A DNA stretch of 17,780 bases from an uncultured Oscillospiraceae bacterium (lineage in GTDB: Bacteria > Bacillota > Clostridia > Oscillospirales > Oscillospiraceae), in contig CALWXY010000078.1 of the NCBI GenBank assembly GCA_944385595.1, forward strand, positions 1-17,780, written 5' to 3'. The notes below the pieces were generated by a model. That model searched no databases. It worked only from the letters and a program-made list of their open reading frames with translations, and was not told the origin of the DNA. A program made the position numbers and the translations under genes. The first letter of the stretch is position 1, and the number at the start of each line of letters is the position of its first letter. This document shows, in pieces, positions 6,111-12,528 of this stretch.

Positions 6111-7129
6111 ACAAATCGGATTTCAACTTTTACCTGCCGGAGGAGCTGATAGCGCAGACGCCCATCGAAAAGCGCGACGAGTCGCGCCTGCTCCATCTGG
6201 ACAAGCATACCGGCGCCATAGAGCACCGCCACTTCTATAACCTGCCGGAGTACCTGCGCCCCGGCGACTGCCTTGTGCTGAACGACTCGCGGGTGCTGCC
6301 CGCGCGCCTGATCGGCAGCCGCAAGACCGGCGGCAGCGTCGAGGTAGTGCTGCTGCGCGATTTGGGCGAGGGCAACTGGGAGTGCCTCACCCGCCCGGGC
6401 AAAAAGACCAGACCCGGCACGGAGCTGACCTTCGGCGACGGCGAGCTCACCGCCGAGGTGCTGGAAGTCGTCGAGGGCGGCAAGCGCATCATACATTTTA
6501 ATTATAAGGGCGTCTTTCTCGAGGTGCTGGAGCGCCTCGGCAAAATGCCGCTGCCCCCGTATATAAAGGTGGAGCTGCAGGACAACGAGCGCTACCAGAA
6601 CGTCTATTCCCGCGAGCTGGGCTCCGCCGCCGCGCCGACGGCGGGCTTGCACTTCACAAAGGAGCTGCTCGCAAAAATCGAGGCCATGGGCATAAACGTC
6701 TGCTATATCACGCTGCACGTCGGCCTCGGCACCTTCCGCCCGGTGAAATCCGAGCGAATAGAGGATCACGAGATGCACTCCGAGTTCTGCATAGTCCCGG
6801 AGCGCACCTCGCGTATAGTCACGGAGACGAAAAAGCGCGGCGGGCGCGTCGTCTGCGTCGGCACGACATCCTGCCGCACCGTCGAGAGCTTCGCTCTGGA
6901 GGACGGCACCCTGCCGGAGACCTCCGGCTGGACGGATATCTTCATCTATCCGGGCTATAAATTCAAATGTCTCGACGCGCTGGTGACGAATTTCCACCTG
7001 CCGGAGAGCACGCTCATCATGCTCGTCTCCGCCCTGGCGGGGAGGGAGAACATTCTGCACGCATACGACATTGCCGTGCAGGAGCGCTACCGCTTCTTCT
7101 CGTTTGGCGACGCCATGTTCATCGAGTAA
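6107..7129 (+). CDS. queA: S-adenosylmethionine:tRNA ribosyltransferase-isomerase
   Basis: A 340-residue enzyme that transfers and isomerises the ribosyl group of SAM onto 7-aminomethyl-deazaguanine in tRNA, making epoxyqueuosine. Family motifs are all present: FNFYLPEELIAQTP at the N-terminus, RDESRLL (23-29), NDSRVLPARL (59-68), GSAAAPTAGLHFT (172-184), LHVGLGTFRPV (203-213), HSE (224-226), GTTSCRTVES, and NFHLPESTLIMLVSALAG near the C-terminus. The ATG at 6107 overlaps the previous stop in an ATGA junction and is preceded by AAGGGAG. A longer in-frame extension to 6005 runs inside the SpoIID gene and has no motif support. It is followed by tgt, the preceding enzyme of the same pathway. Confidence 0.97.
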   Translation: MNKSDFNFYLPEELIAQTPIEKRDESRLLHLDKHTGAIEHRHFYNLPEYLRPGDCLVLNDSRVLPARLIGSRKTGGSVEVVLLRDLGEGNWECLTRPGKKTRPGTELTFGDGELTAEVLEVVEGGKRIIHFNYKGVFLEVLERLGKMPLPPYIKVELQDNERYQNVYSRELGSAAAPTAGLHFTKELLAKIEAMGINVCYITLHVGLGTFRPVKSERIEDHEMHSEFCIVPERTSRIVTETKKRGGRVVCVGTTSCRTVESFALEDGTLPETSGWTDIFIYPGYKFKCLDALVTNFHLPESTLIMLVSALAGRENILHAYDIAVQERYRFFSFGDAMFIE

Positions 7130-7150
7130 AATACAGGGGGAAAGCTTCGC

Positions 7151-8281
7151 TTGTTCACACTTTTAAAACAGGAGGGGCGCGCCAGACGCGGCCGCCTCGA
7201 GACACCGCACGGCGTCGTGGAGACGCCGGTTTTCATGAATGTCGGCACCCAGGCGGCCATCAAAGGCGGCCTCAGTGCCGCCGACCTCAAAGACATAGGC
7301 TGTCAGGTGGAGCTGTCGAACACCTACCATCTGCACGTCCGCCCCGGCGACGAGCTGATACGCGACCTCGGCGGCCTGCATAAGTTCATGACGTGGGACG
7401 GCCCCATGCTCACGGACAGCGGCGGATTTCAGATCTTCTCGCTCGCGAGCCTGAGAAAGATAAACGAGGACGGAGTGCGCTTCAACTCGCATGTCGACGG
7501 CAGAAAAATATTCATGGGGCCGGAGGAGAGCATGAGGATACAGTCAAACCTCGGCTCGGATATCGCCATGGCCTTCGACGAGTGCATCAAAATACCCTCG
7601 CCGCGCGAGTACGTGCAGAAATCCTGCGACCGCACCTACCGCTGGCTGGAGCGCTGCAAAAAGGCGCTCGCCGAGTATAACTCTATGGATAACGCGATAA
7701 ATCCCGGTCAGATGCTGTTCGGCATAAATCAGGGCGCGGTTTTCCACGACATACGCAGACGGCATATGGAGCAGATAGCCTCGCTCGATTTGCCGGGCTA
7801 CGCCATAGGCGGCCTCGCGGTGGGGGAGACGGCTCAGGAGATGTACGACACCATAGAGGCCGTCGAGGAGTGCATGCCGAAAAACAAGCCGCGCTACCTC
7901 ATGGGCGTCGGCACTCCGGTGAACATCCTCGAGGCGGTCTACCGCGGAGTCGACTTCTTCGACTGCGTCATGCCGACGCGCAACGGCCGTCACGGGCATT
8001 TGAACACATGGGCCGGCATAATCAACCTGAAAAATAAGAAATACGAGCGGGACGAGGGGCCGATAGACCCGGAGTGCGGCTGCCCTGTATGCCGGAGATA
8101 TTCGAGGGCCTACCTGCGCCACCTGTTCAAGGCGGAGGAGGTGCTCGCCATGCGCTTCGCCGCGATGCACAACCTGTATTTCTACAACGAGCTTATGCGC
8201 CGCATACGCGAGGCTCTCGACAAAGGCGAATATACGGCCTTTTGGGCGAAATACAGAGATATTTTGGACAGAAGAATATAA
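7151..8281 (+). CDS. tgt: tRNA-guanine transglycosylase
   Basis: A 376-residue enzyme that exchanges guanine-34 of GUN-anticodon tRNAs for the queuine precursor preQ1. The TTG start at 7151 is supported by AGGGGG at 7135-7140 and by the family N-terminus (FTLLKQEGRARRGRLETPHG). Catalytic Asp89 lies in TDSGGFQIFSL, and the nucleophile Asp271 in FFDCVMPTRNGRHG. The structural zinc site is Cys309-Cys311-Cys314 (ECGCPVC) with His340. Length is normal for bacterial Tgt. It follows queA by 21 bases, so the two queuosine genes and the SpoIID-type gene form one transcription unit. Confidence 0.97.
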   Translation: MFTLLKQEGRARRGRLETPHGVVETPVFMNVGTQAAIKGGLSAADLKDIGCQVELSNTYHLHVRPGDELIRDLGGLHKFMTWDGPMLTDSGGFQIFSLASLRKINEDGVRFNSHVDGRKIFMGPEESMRIQSNLGSDIAMAFDECIKIPSPREYVQKSCDRTYRWLERCKKALAEYNSMDNAINPGQMLFGINQGAVFHDIRRRHMEQIASLDLPGYAIGGLAVGETAQEMYDTIEAVEECMPKNKPRYLMGVGTPVNILEAVYRGVDFFDCVMPTRNGRHGHLNTWAGIINLKNKKYERDEGPIDPECGCPVCRRYSRAYLRHLFKAEEVLAMRFAAMHNLYFYNELMRRIREALDKGEYTAFWAKYRDILDRRI

Positions 8282-8287
8282 AAGCTC

Positions 8288-8316
8288 TTGCATTGCGTCC
8301 GGCTAAACGCTATAAT
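8288..8316 (+). promoter_or_regulatory. Sigma-A promoter of yajC
   Basis: TTGCAT (8288-8293) and TATAAT (8311-8316) have exactly 17 bases between them, starting six bases after the tgt stop. Transcription would begin about 22 bases before the yajC ATG. yajC can therefore be expressed independently of queA-tgt. Confidence 0.7.
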
Positions 8317-8344
8317 AAGATTCACTTAACTAGGAGGTATTCAA

Positions 8345-8737
8345 ATGAATTCAAAATTTGCGAGAACTCTGTCCCTTGTCGCCGTCGTGGCGATGTTCTG
8401 CCTCAGCCTCGCCGGCTGCGCTACCGACGCCAGCGGCGCCGCCTCCACCGGCGGAAGCAGCACTGTCTTTATGATAGGCTATATCATCGTCATCTTCGGC
8501 CTGCTCTACATCTTCATGGTGCGCCCCGAGAAGAAGCGCAAGAAGAAGCTCGAGGAGATGCGCGACAGCCTCAGCGTCGGCGATCAGGTCACCACCATCG
8601 GCGGCATAGTCGGCAAGATTGTCCATGTCAAGGATGACTTCATCGTCATCGAGACCAGCGAGGACAGAGTCCGCATTGAGATAGCCAAGTGGGCCATAGG
8701 CACCAACGGCAAAGCGGCCAGCCAGGACGAGAAATAA
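8345..8737 (+). CDS. yajC: YajC-family Sec translocon accessory subunit, predicted lipoprotein
   Basis: A 130-residue membrane protein. The YajC signature is the transmembrane segment VFMIGYIIVIFGLLYIFMV (41-59), then RPEKKRKKK, then the small soluble domain (LSVGDQVTTIGGIVGKI, DDFIVIETSEDRVRIEIAKWAI). YajC associates with SecDF and the SecYEG translocon at the inner membrane. Unusually, the N-terminus is a lipoprotein-type signal peptide: MNSKFAR, a hydrophobic core and the lipobox L22-A-G-C25. The mature chain may therefore be lipidated as well as membrane-spanning. The family is usually about 85-115 residues and normally begins just before the single helix. AGGAGG at 8332-8337 sets the start. 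Placement after queA-tgt is the common arrangement. Confidence 0.93.
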   Translation: MNSKFARTLSLVAVVAMFCLSLAGCATDASGAASTGGSSTVFMIGYIIVIFGLLYIFMVRPEKKRKKKLEEMRDSLSVGDQVTTIGGIVGKIVHVKDDFIVIETSEDRVRIEIAKWAIGTNGKAASQDEK

Positions 8738-8755
8738 TCGAACAGAGTAATCAAG

Positions 8756-8807
8756 CCCCCTTTCGCGGAATAGTATTTACAAACGTTCCGTGAAAGGGGG
8801 ATTTTTT
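8756..8807 (+). terminator. Terminator after yajC that also contains the next gene's ribosome binding site
   Basis: The left arm 8756-8770 (CCCCCTTTCGCGGAA) and right arm 8786-8800 (TTCCGTGAAAGGGGG) form a 15-base-pair stem with one G-T pair and a 15-base loop, followed by ATTTTTT. The right arm includes AAAGGGGG, which lies seven bases before the ATG at 8808. The structure would both end yajC transcripts and mask initiation of the downstream gene on read-through RNA. Confidence 0.8.
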
Positions 8808-9260
8808 ATGCGCGTGCAGACGGGCGGGGAGGAGCTGAGCCGCCTCGCCGTGAAATGCCTGCTCGCCGCGCTGACGGGCGCGCTGGCGTCGCTGGCCGCG
8901 CTCGCGGTTTGCGCGGTGGGAATATGGCAGGGCAGGCTGCCGGAGGACGTGAGCGGGGAGCTGGTGCTGGGCGCCGCCATGCTGGGCGGAGCCGCGGCGG
9001 GCGCCGCCATGCCGAGAGGGGAGGGGAGGGCCATATTGCGGGGTCTCGCGGGCGGGGCCTGCTTCCTCGTCCTCTTCACATTGACAGGGGCGGCATGCTC
9101 GGGAGCCGACAGCTTCGGGCTCGATTGGCTGCGCACGGCCATATGCGCCCTGGCGGGCGGCGCCTTCGGGGGCGTTATATCAACTGGCAAAAAGAACAAA
9201 AACGCCCGTTCCGGCCGAAAAGGGTATACAAAAAGTAATCACCGAAAGAAGTTGACATAA
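8808..9260 (+). CDS. TIGR04086-like four-helix membrane protein
   Basis: A 150-residue hydrophobic protein with four predicted transmembrane segments at about 14-39, 51-68, 75-97 and 105-125, and a basic C-terminal tail (KKNKNARSGRKGYTKSNHRKK). The composition and Gly/Ala-rich helices, and the position directly after yajC, match the TIGR04086 family of Firmicutes membrane proteins; its function is unknown. The ATG at 8808 is seven bases after GGGGG. An in-frame GTG at 8790 lies inside the terminator stem and has no ribosome binding site, so I reject it. The ribosome binding site is buried in the terminator, which suggests low expression. Confidence 0.75.
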   Translation: MRVQTGGEELSRLAVKCLLAALTGALASLAALAVCAVGIWQGRLPEDVSGELVLGAAMLGGAAAGAAMPRGEGRAILRGLAGGACFLVLFTLTGAACSGADSFGLDWLRTAICALAGGAFGGVISTGKKNKNARSGRKGYTKSNHRKKLT

Positions 9261-9275
9261 CGCAAAAGTGATTAC
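9235..9275. promoter_or_regulatory. Inverted repeat flanking a TTGACA box
   Basis: GTAATCAC (9235-9242) and its exact complement GTGATTAC (9268-9275) are separated by 25 bases that contain a consensus TTGACA (9252-9257). Both arms are preceded by AAAA and followed by C. No good -10 box lies 16-18 bases after TTGACA. It may be an operator or only a chance repeat in AT-rich DNA. It spans the end of the preceding gene. Confidence 0.3.
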
Positions 9276-9363
9276 CAATATATTGTGATATACAAATTGT
9301 AATCGCACTAAATCTGGATATTTTATAGTATTTTCAAGGGTTTCAGGGCGCGGGGGTTGCCTA

Positions 9364-9488
9364 AGTTTACATAACATAATTTACATAATATCTATACATA
9401 ATGAACAAAAATCAAATATTTCGGACAAAAGACTTGATAAGCCGGGGGATTTGTATTATATTGTTCATACGTTAGTGTTATGTAAATT
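9364..9488. repeat. Three copies of A(G/A)TTTACATAA around the spoIIM-xerD promoter
   Basis: AGTTTACATAA is at 9364-9374, AATTTACATAA at 9378-9388, and the exact complement TTATGTAAATT at 9478-9488. The last two are exactly 100 bases apart and flank the promoter. From memory, AGTTTACATAA is the complement of the XerD arm of the B. subtilis dif site. The rest of this roughly 270-base gap (9261-9531) is AT-rich and non-coding. Confidence 0.45.
9434..9462 (+). promoter_or_regulatory. Candidate promoter of spoIIM-like gene and xerD
   Basis: TTGATA (9434-9439) and TATATT (9457-9462) are spaced 17 bases apart. Transcription would start near 9469, which excludes the upstream in-frame TTG at 9451 as a translation start. 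CATACGTT at 9466-9473 also fits the CATANNNT -10 pattern of sigma-E, but no convincing -35 was found for it. Confidence 0.5.
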
Positions 9489-9531
9489 GACTTGCCGTCC
9501 CCGTCTTTGCCTGCCCTTGGGGAGGGGCCGA

Positions 9532-10116
9532 TTGAAGAGATACCTGTTCAAATATGCCGGTTTAAGGCGAGACGGCGGCCTCCGCCTCCCGCTGCCGGCC
9601 CTGTCTCTGATGGCCGGAATTGTCCTGGCGCTGCTGGTCATACCGCGCACGCCGGTGGAGACCATCAGAGGCTATGGCGACGCAGCCGTGTTTTCCGGCT
9701 CCGGAGTCCCGTTTTTGACCGCCTACTGGAAATGCTCCAGATATCATATATTAGTCGCTCTGCTCTCCACATCATATATAGGCGCCGCCGTCATACCGGC
9801 AGTGCTGGGCTACAGGGGATTTGCACTCACCTGCGCCTCAGCCGCCGTGATGATTGACTATCCCGCGGGCGGCGCGGCTCTCTCCGCAATAGTCCTGGGC
9901 ATACCGGCCCTCATAACCGTGCCGGGTTTGCTGGTGCTCGCGGGAGACTCAATCAACGCCTCAAGCCGCCTGTTTTCACTCAGATTCGGCCTGAGACAGC
10001 GCGCGGCCAGCTCAGCCGCGGCGCGCAGAGCGCTGATATGCCTGGGTTCGCTGATCCCGGCGGCAATACTCGAGACTACGCTTCTGCCATGGCTGGCGGC
10101 GGTTCTCATCAGTTGA
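9532..10116 (+). CDS. spoIIM: SpoIIM-like (DUF95) sporulation membrane protein
   Basis: A 194-residue integral membrane protein with hydrophobic segments at about 22-38, 72-93, 95-109, 117-138 and 166-193. The pattern is like SpoIIM: a run SRYHILVALLSTSYIGAAVIPAVLGYRGFAL, then a Gly-rich turn, then IPALITVPGLLVLAGDSI, and a last helix ending ILETTLLPWL, comparable to the ILE...P end of SpoIIM. The position directly upstream of xerD matches the B. subtilis spoIIM-ripX neighbourhood. SpoIIM works with SpoIID and SpoIIP in septal wall hydrolysis during engulfment. The TTG at 9532 follows GGGAGGGG; an earlier in-frame TTG at 9451 lies in the promoter. The similarity is judged by eye and the family call is moderate. 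Confidence 0.6.
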   Translation: MKRYLFKYAGLRRDGGLRLPLPALSLMAGIVLALLVIPRTPVETIRGYGDAAVFSGSGVPFLTAYWKCSRYHILVALLSTSYIGAAVIPAVLGYRGFALTCASAAVMIDYPAGGAALSAIVLGIPALITVPGLLVLAGDSINASSRLFSLRFGLRQRAASSAAARRALICLGSLIPAAILETTLLPWLAAVLIS

Positions 10117-10137
10117 CGGCAAAGGGGGGGACGGTTT

Positions 10138-11028
10138 TTGTCTGACGCCGCACTTCTTGAAAAATACGAGACCTACCTGCGCGACGAGAAGAAGTCGTCG
10201 GAGAATACGGTCTCCTCATACATGCGGGATTTGAAGCAGTTCGCCTCGTACGTCGGCACCAATCTCGACAGCTCGTTTGCGGAGGTCGCCGAGAGCGACA
10301 TCGCCAACTACATGAGCTGGATGAAAAATGCCGGCAAGTCGACGGCCACGGTCTCGCGCTCGCTGGCCTCGATAAAGGGCTTCTATTCACACTGCGTCAT
10401 GAGCGGCCTGCTCGCCAAAAACCCGGCGGCGAAAATCTCGCCGGACAAGGCGGCGCACAAGCTGCCCCAGATACTCACCAATAAAGAGGTCGAGCTGCTG
10501 CTGTCGCAGCCCGAGCGGAACGACGCCAAGGGCTACCGCGACTGCGCCATGCTCGAGACGCTGTACGCAACCGGCATACGAGTGAGCGAGCTCATCGACC
10601 TCAATGTCGACGACGTGAACCTCACGGCGGGGCTCATCACCTGCCACAGCAAGGACAAGAGCCGGGCCATCCCGCTCTACCCGGCGGCCATCCACGCGCT
10701 GACGGAGTATATCCGCTTCGTCCGCCCGCAGATGATAGCGAGCGAGGACGAGCAGTCGCTGTTCGTGAACGTGAGCGGCGAGCGCATGTCGCGCCAGGGC
10801 TTCTGGAAGCTCATCAAGTCCTACCAGGCCAAGGCGGGCATCGAAAAGCCCATCACGCCGCACACTCTGCGCCACTCTTTCGCGACCCATCTGCTTGAGA
10901 ACGGAGCCGACCTCCGCTCCATACAGGAGATGCTGGGCCACGCCGATATAAGCTCGACGCAGATATATTCACAGCTCGTCAAGAAACAGCTCACGGACGT
11001 CTACAACAAGGCGCACCCGCGAGCCTGA
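10138..11028 (+). CDS. xerD: Tyrosine recombinase XerD
   Basis: A 296-residue site-specific recombinase that resolves chromosome dimers at dif. The N-terminal SAM-like core-binding domain covers about 1-90 (LLEKYETYLRDEKKSSENTVSSYMRDLKQF). The catalytic domain has Arg148 (ATGIRVSEL), Lys172 (HSKDKSRAIPL), His242 and Arg245 (HTLRHSFATHLL), His268 (LGHADISSTQIY) and the nucleophile Tyr277. Length matches XerC/XerD. The TTG start follows AAAGGGGGG with seven bases between. It lies 21 bases after the SpoIIM-like gene, presumably in one operon, and ends before a strong terminator. The lone chromosomal context beside spoIIM favours XerD over a phage or transposon integrase. Confidence 0.93.
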   Translation: MSDAALLEKYETYLRDEKKSSENTVSSYMRDLKQFASYVGTNLDSSFAEVAESDIANYMSWMKNAGKSTATVSRSLASIKGFYSHCVMSGLLAKNPAAKISPDKAAHKLPQILTNKEVELLLSQPERNDAKGYRDCAMLETLYATGIRVSELIDLNVDDVNLTAGLITCHSKDKSRAIPLYPAAIHALTEYIRFVRPQMIASEDEQSLFVNVSGERMSRQGFWKLIKSYQAKAGIEKPITPHTLRHSFATHLLENGADLRSIQEMLGHADISSTQIYSQLVKKQLTDVYNKAHPRA

Positions 11029-11060
11029 ACCGGAAATCTTCTGACCTTCCCTTATAGAGT

Positions 11061-11100
11061 GCAGGGCACCGTGCGATAGACGGTGCCCTGCGTCTTTTTT
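11061..11100 (+). terminator. Rho-independent terminator of xerD
   Basis: GCAGGGCACCGT (11061-11072) pairs perfectly with ACGGTGCCCTGC (11080-11091) around a seven-base loop. GTC and six T residues follow. It is one of the strongest terminators in the window. Its loop, right arm and T-run are duplicated at 11228-11255 without the left arm. Confidence 0.92.
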
Positions 11101-11138
11101 GGCTTTAAATAATAGAGCAGCGGGGGAGCGCGAGGGGG
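11073..11138. repeat. 66-base direct duplication, copy A
   Basis: This segment runs from the terminator loop through the T-run and into the GC-rich repeat. It is repeated 155 bases downstream at 11228-11293 with a single difference (T11104 versus G11259). The duplication breaks off at the same internal point, in the run of G residues. Confidence 0.9.
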
Positions 11139-11154
11139 CAAGGCCCGCCTCGCA
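11113..11154. repeat. Dispersed GC-rich repeat, full copy at locus 2
   Basis: The same block as 618-660, with one difference in the loop (CAAGG instead of CAAGA). It has the same potential fold GCGAGGGGG with CCC-G-CCTCGC. It sits between the xerD terminator and the branched palindrome at 11162-11224. Confidence 0.8.
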
Positions 11155-11161
11155 TAAAATC

Positions 11162-11224
11162 GGCCGCCGCCGAAAGCGAGCTTTCGGGCGGAGCGGCGTT
11201 TTGCACGCAAAACGCCCGGCGGCC
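11162..11224. repeat. Nested palindromes able to form a three-way junction
   Basis: An outer stem GGCCGCCG (11162-11169) with CGGCGGCC (11217-11224) encloses two hairpins: CCGAAAG/CTTTCGG (11170-11187) and GCGTTTTGC/GCAAAACGC (11196-11215). No reading frame here has protein-like composition. Whether it acts as DNA or RNA structure is unknown. Confidence 0.75.
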
Positions 11225-11227
11225 TAG

Positions 11228-11310
11228 GCGATAGACGGTGCCCTGCGTCTTTTTTGGCGTTAAATAATAGAGCAGCGGGGGAGCGCGAGGGGGGGAGACG
11301 GTTCTCGCAG
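11228..11310. repeat. 66-base direct duplication copy B, with truncated third GC-rich repeat
   Basis: Bases 11228-11293 repeat 11073-11138. The terminator's left arm is missing, so this copy cannot form the same stem. The GC-rich repeat begins at 11269 and diverges after the G-run, ending GGAGACGGTTCTCGC. This leads into the ruvC promoter region. The whole 11029-11411 gap is non-coding and consists of these repeats plus the promoter. Confidence 0.85.
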
Positions 11311-11335
11311 AATGATTGACAATGTATAATTGTTG

Positions 11336-11365
11336 TTGTAAATGTGTTGATGTACATGATATAAT
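11336..11365 (+). promoter_or_regulatory. Candidate promoter of ruvCAB
   Basis: A perfect TATAAT (11360-11365) has TTGTAA (11336-11341) 18 bases upstream. A consensus TTGACA (11316-11321) and another TATAAT (11325-11330) also lie nearby but are wrongly spaced to each other. No LexA-type SOS box (GAAC-N4-GTTC) is visible. Confidence 0.5.
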
Positions 11366-11411
11366 AGCCAAGATTGATATGTAATCCCTTCGCACGGAAA
11401 CGGAGCTTTTG

Positions 11412-11927
11412 ATGAGAATTCTGGGAATAGACCCCGGCATAGCCACAGTCGGATTCGGAGTTGTGGACTCAATCGGCAGCCGCCAGACCCTCGTGAGCTG
11501 CGGCGTAGTGACGACGCCGGCGGGCACGAGCCTCTCCAGCCGCCTCGACAGAATATACAGCGACATCGAGGAGCTCATACGCCTCTTCAACCCCGAGGCG
11601 GTGGCCATAGAGGAGCTGTTTTTCAATACCAATATCACAACCGGCATATCGGTGGCGCAGGGCAGGGGAGTCATACTGCTCGCGTGCTACAGGGCGGGCG
11701 TCAAAATCTACGAATACACCCCGCTGCAGGTGAAGCAGGCCGTCGTCGGCTACGGCCGCGCGGAGAAACGGCAGGTCATCGACTTGGTGCGCCGTCTGCT
11801 GCATATGGAGCAGGCCCCGAAGCCAGACGACGCAGCCGACGCGCTGGCTATAGCGCTCTGCCACGCGCGCAGCTTCACATCCCGCCTCAATCTCGAAGGA
11901 GGACAGAACCCTTGTTCTACTATTTAG
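11412..11927 (+). CDS. ruvC: Crossover junction endodeoxyribonuclease RuvC
   Basis: A 171-residue Holliday junction resolvase with an RNase H-like fold. The four acidic metal ligands are in place: Asp7 (LGIDPGIATVGFG), Glu67 (VAIEELFFNTN), and Asp140 and Asp143 (KPDDAADALAIALCHA). Length is typical. The ATG at 11412 follows CGGAG by six bases; the TTG directly before it (11409) is less likely. It is the first gene of ruvC-ruvA-ruvB, and its last 16 bases overlap the start of ruvA, so the two are translationally coupled. The complex resolves recombination intermediates in the cytosol. Confidence 0.95.
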   Translation: MRILGIDPGIATVGFGVVDSIGSRQTLVSCGVVTTPAGTSLSSRLDRIYSDIEELIRLFNPEAVAIEELFFNTNITTGISVAQGRGVILLACYRAGVKIYEYTPLQVKQAVVGYGRAEKRQVIDLVRRLLHMEQAPKPDDAADALAIALCHARSFTSRLNLEGGQNPCSTI

Positions 11928-12517
11928 AGGGAAAAATTACCGAAATGGAGCCGGGCGTCGCCGTGGTCGACTGCGGCGGAGTCGGCTTTGCCGTGAATAC
12001 GACGGCGTATACGCTCTCGCGCCTCAAGCGCGGCGAAAAGGCCAGGCTCTATACCTATTGCAATATACGCGAGGACGCCTTCGACATCTACGGCTTCGCC
12101 TCGCTGAATGAGAAACGCAGCTTCGAGCTGCTGCTCGGCGTCTCTGGCGTGGGGCCGAAGGCGGCGCTCTCCATACTCTCGGCCACGACGCCGGAGGCGC
12201 TGGCCATGGCCGTCATCGCCGGCGACGACAAGACGCTCACGGCGGCGCCGGGCGTCGGCAAAAAGCTCGCGCAGCGCATCATACTCGAGCTCAAGGACAA
12301 GCTCGCCAAGGACGTCGGCGAGATATCGTTCCGGGACGCGCCCGCCCCCGCCGCGGCGCTGGCGCAGGGCTCCAAGCTCGGCGACGCAACCGCCGCCCTC
12401 ACCGTGCTGGGCTACGGCAGCGCGGAGATAGCCGCCGCCCTCAAGCAGATTGACCTCGAGAGCCTCAGCCTCGAGGATGTGATACGCCAGGCGCTGAAGC
12501 TGCTGCTCCGCCAGTAG
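11912..12517 (+). CDS. ruvA: Holliday junction branch migration protein RuvA
   Basis: A 201-residue junction-binding subunit that loads the RuvB motor. Domain I is an OB-fold starting FYYLEGKITEMEPGVAVVDCGGVGF. Domain II has two helix-hairpin-helix motifs, LLGVSGVGPKAAL (about 74-86) and LTAAPGVGKKLAQRIILELK (109-128). After a Pro/Ala-rich linker, the C-terminal RuvB-binding domain occupies about 153-201 (DATAALTVLGYGSAEIAAAL). The TTG at 11912 is supported by AAGGAGG at 11896-11902, inside the end of ruvC, and by alignment with the usual M-(I/F)-x-YL-x-G start. ruvB follows after 11 bases. Confidence 0.96.
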   Translation: MFYYLEGKITEMEPGVAVVDCGGVGFAVNTTAYTLSRLKRGEKARLYTYCNIREDAFDIYGFASLNEKRSFELLLGVSGVGPKAALSILSATTPEALAMAVIAGDDKTLTAAPGVGKKLAQRIILELKDKLAKDVGEISFRDAPAPAAALAQGSKLGDATAALTVLGYGSAEIAAALKQIDLESLSLEDVIRQALKLLLRQ

Positions 12518-12528
12518 GAGGTGTTTGA

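Noticed and set aside
8790..8807. GTG start at 8790 for the TIGR04086-like gene
   Set aside because: It lies inside the terminator stem and has no upstream ribosome binding site, while the ATG at 8808 is well spaced from AAAGGGGG.
9364..9394. A complete dif site
   Set aside because: The second arm in the required inverted orientation after six central bases is absent, so only half-site-like motifs are reported.
11052..11674. Minus-strand small frames with PPRAPPLLYYL-type endings in the repeat island and ruvC
   Set aside because: They are translations of the structured DNA repeats. The shared peptide reflects repeat identity rather than a gene family.
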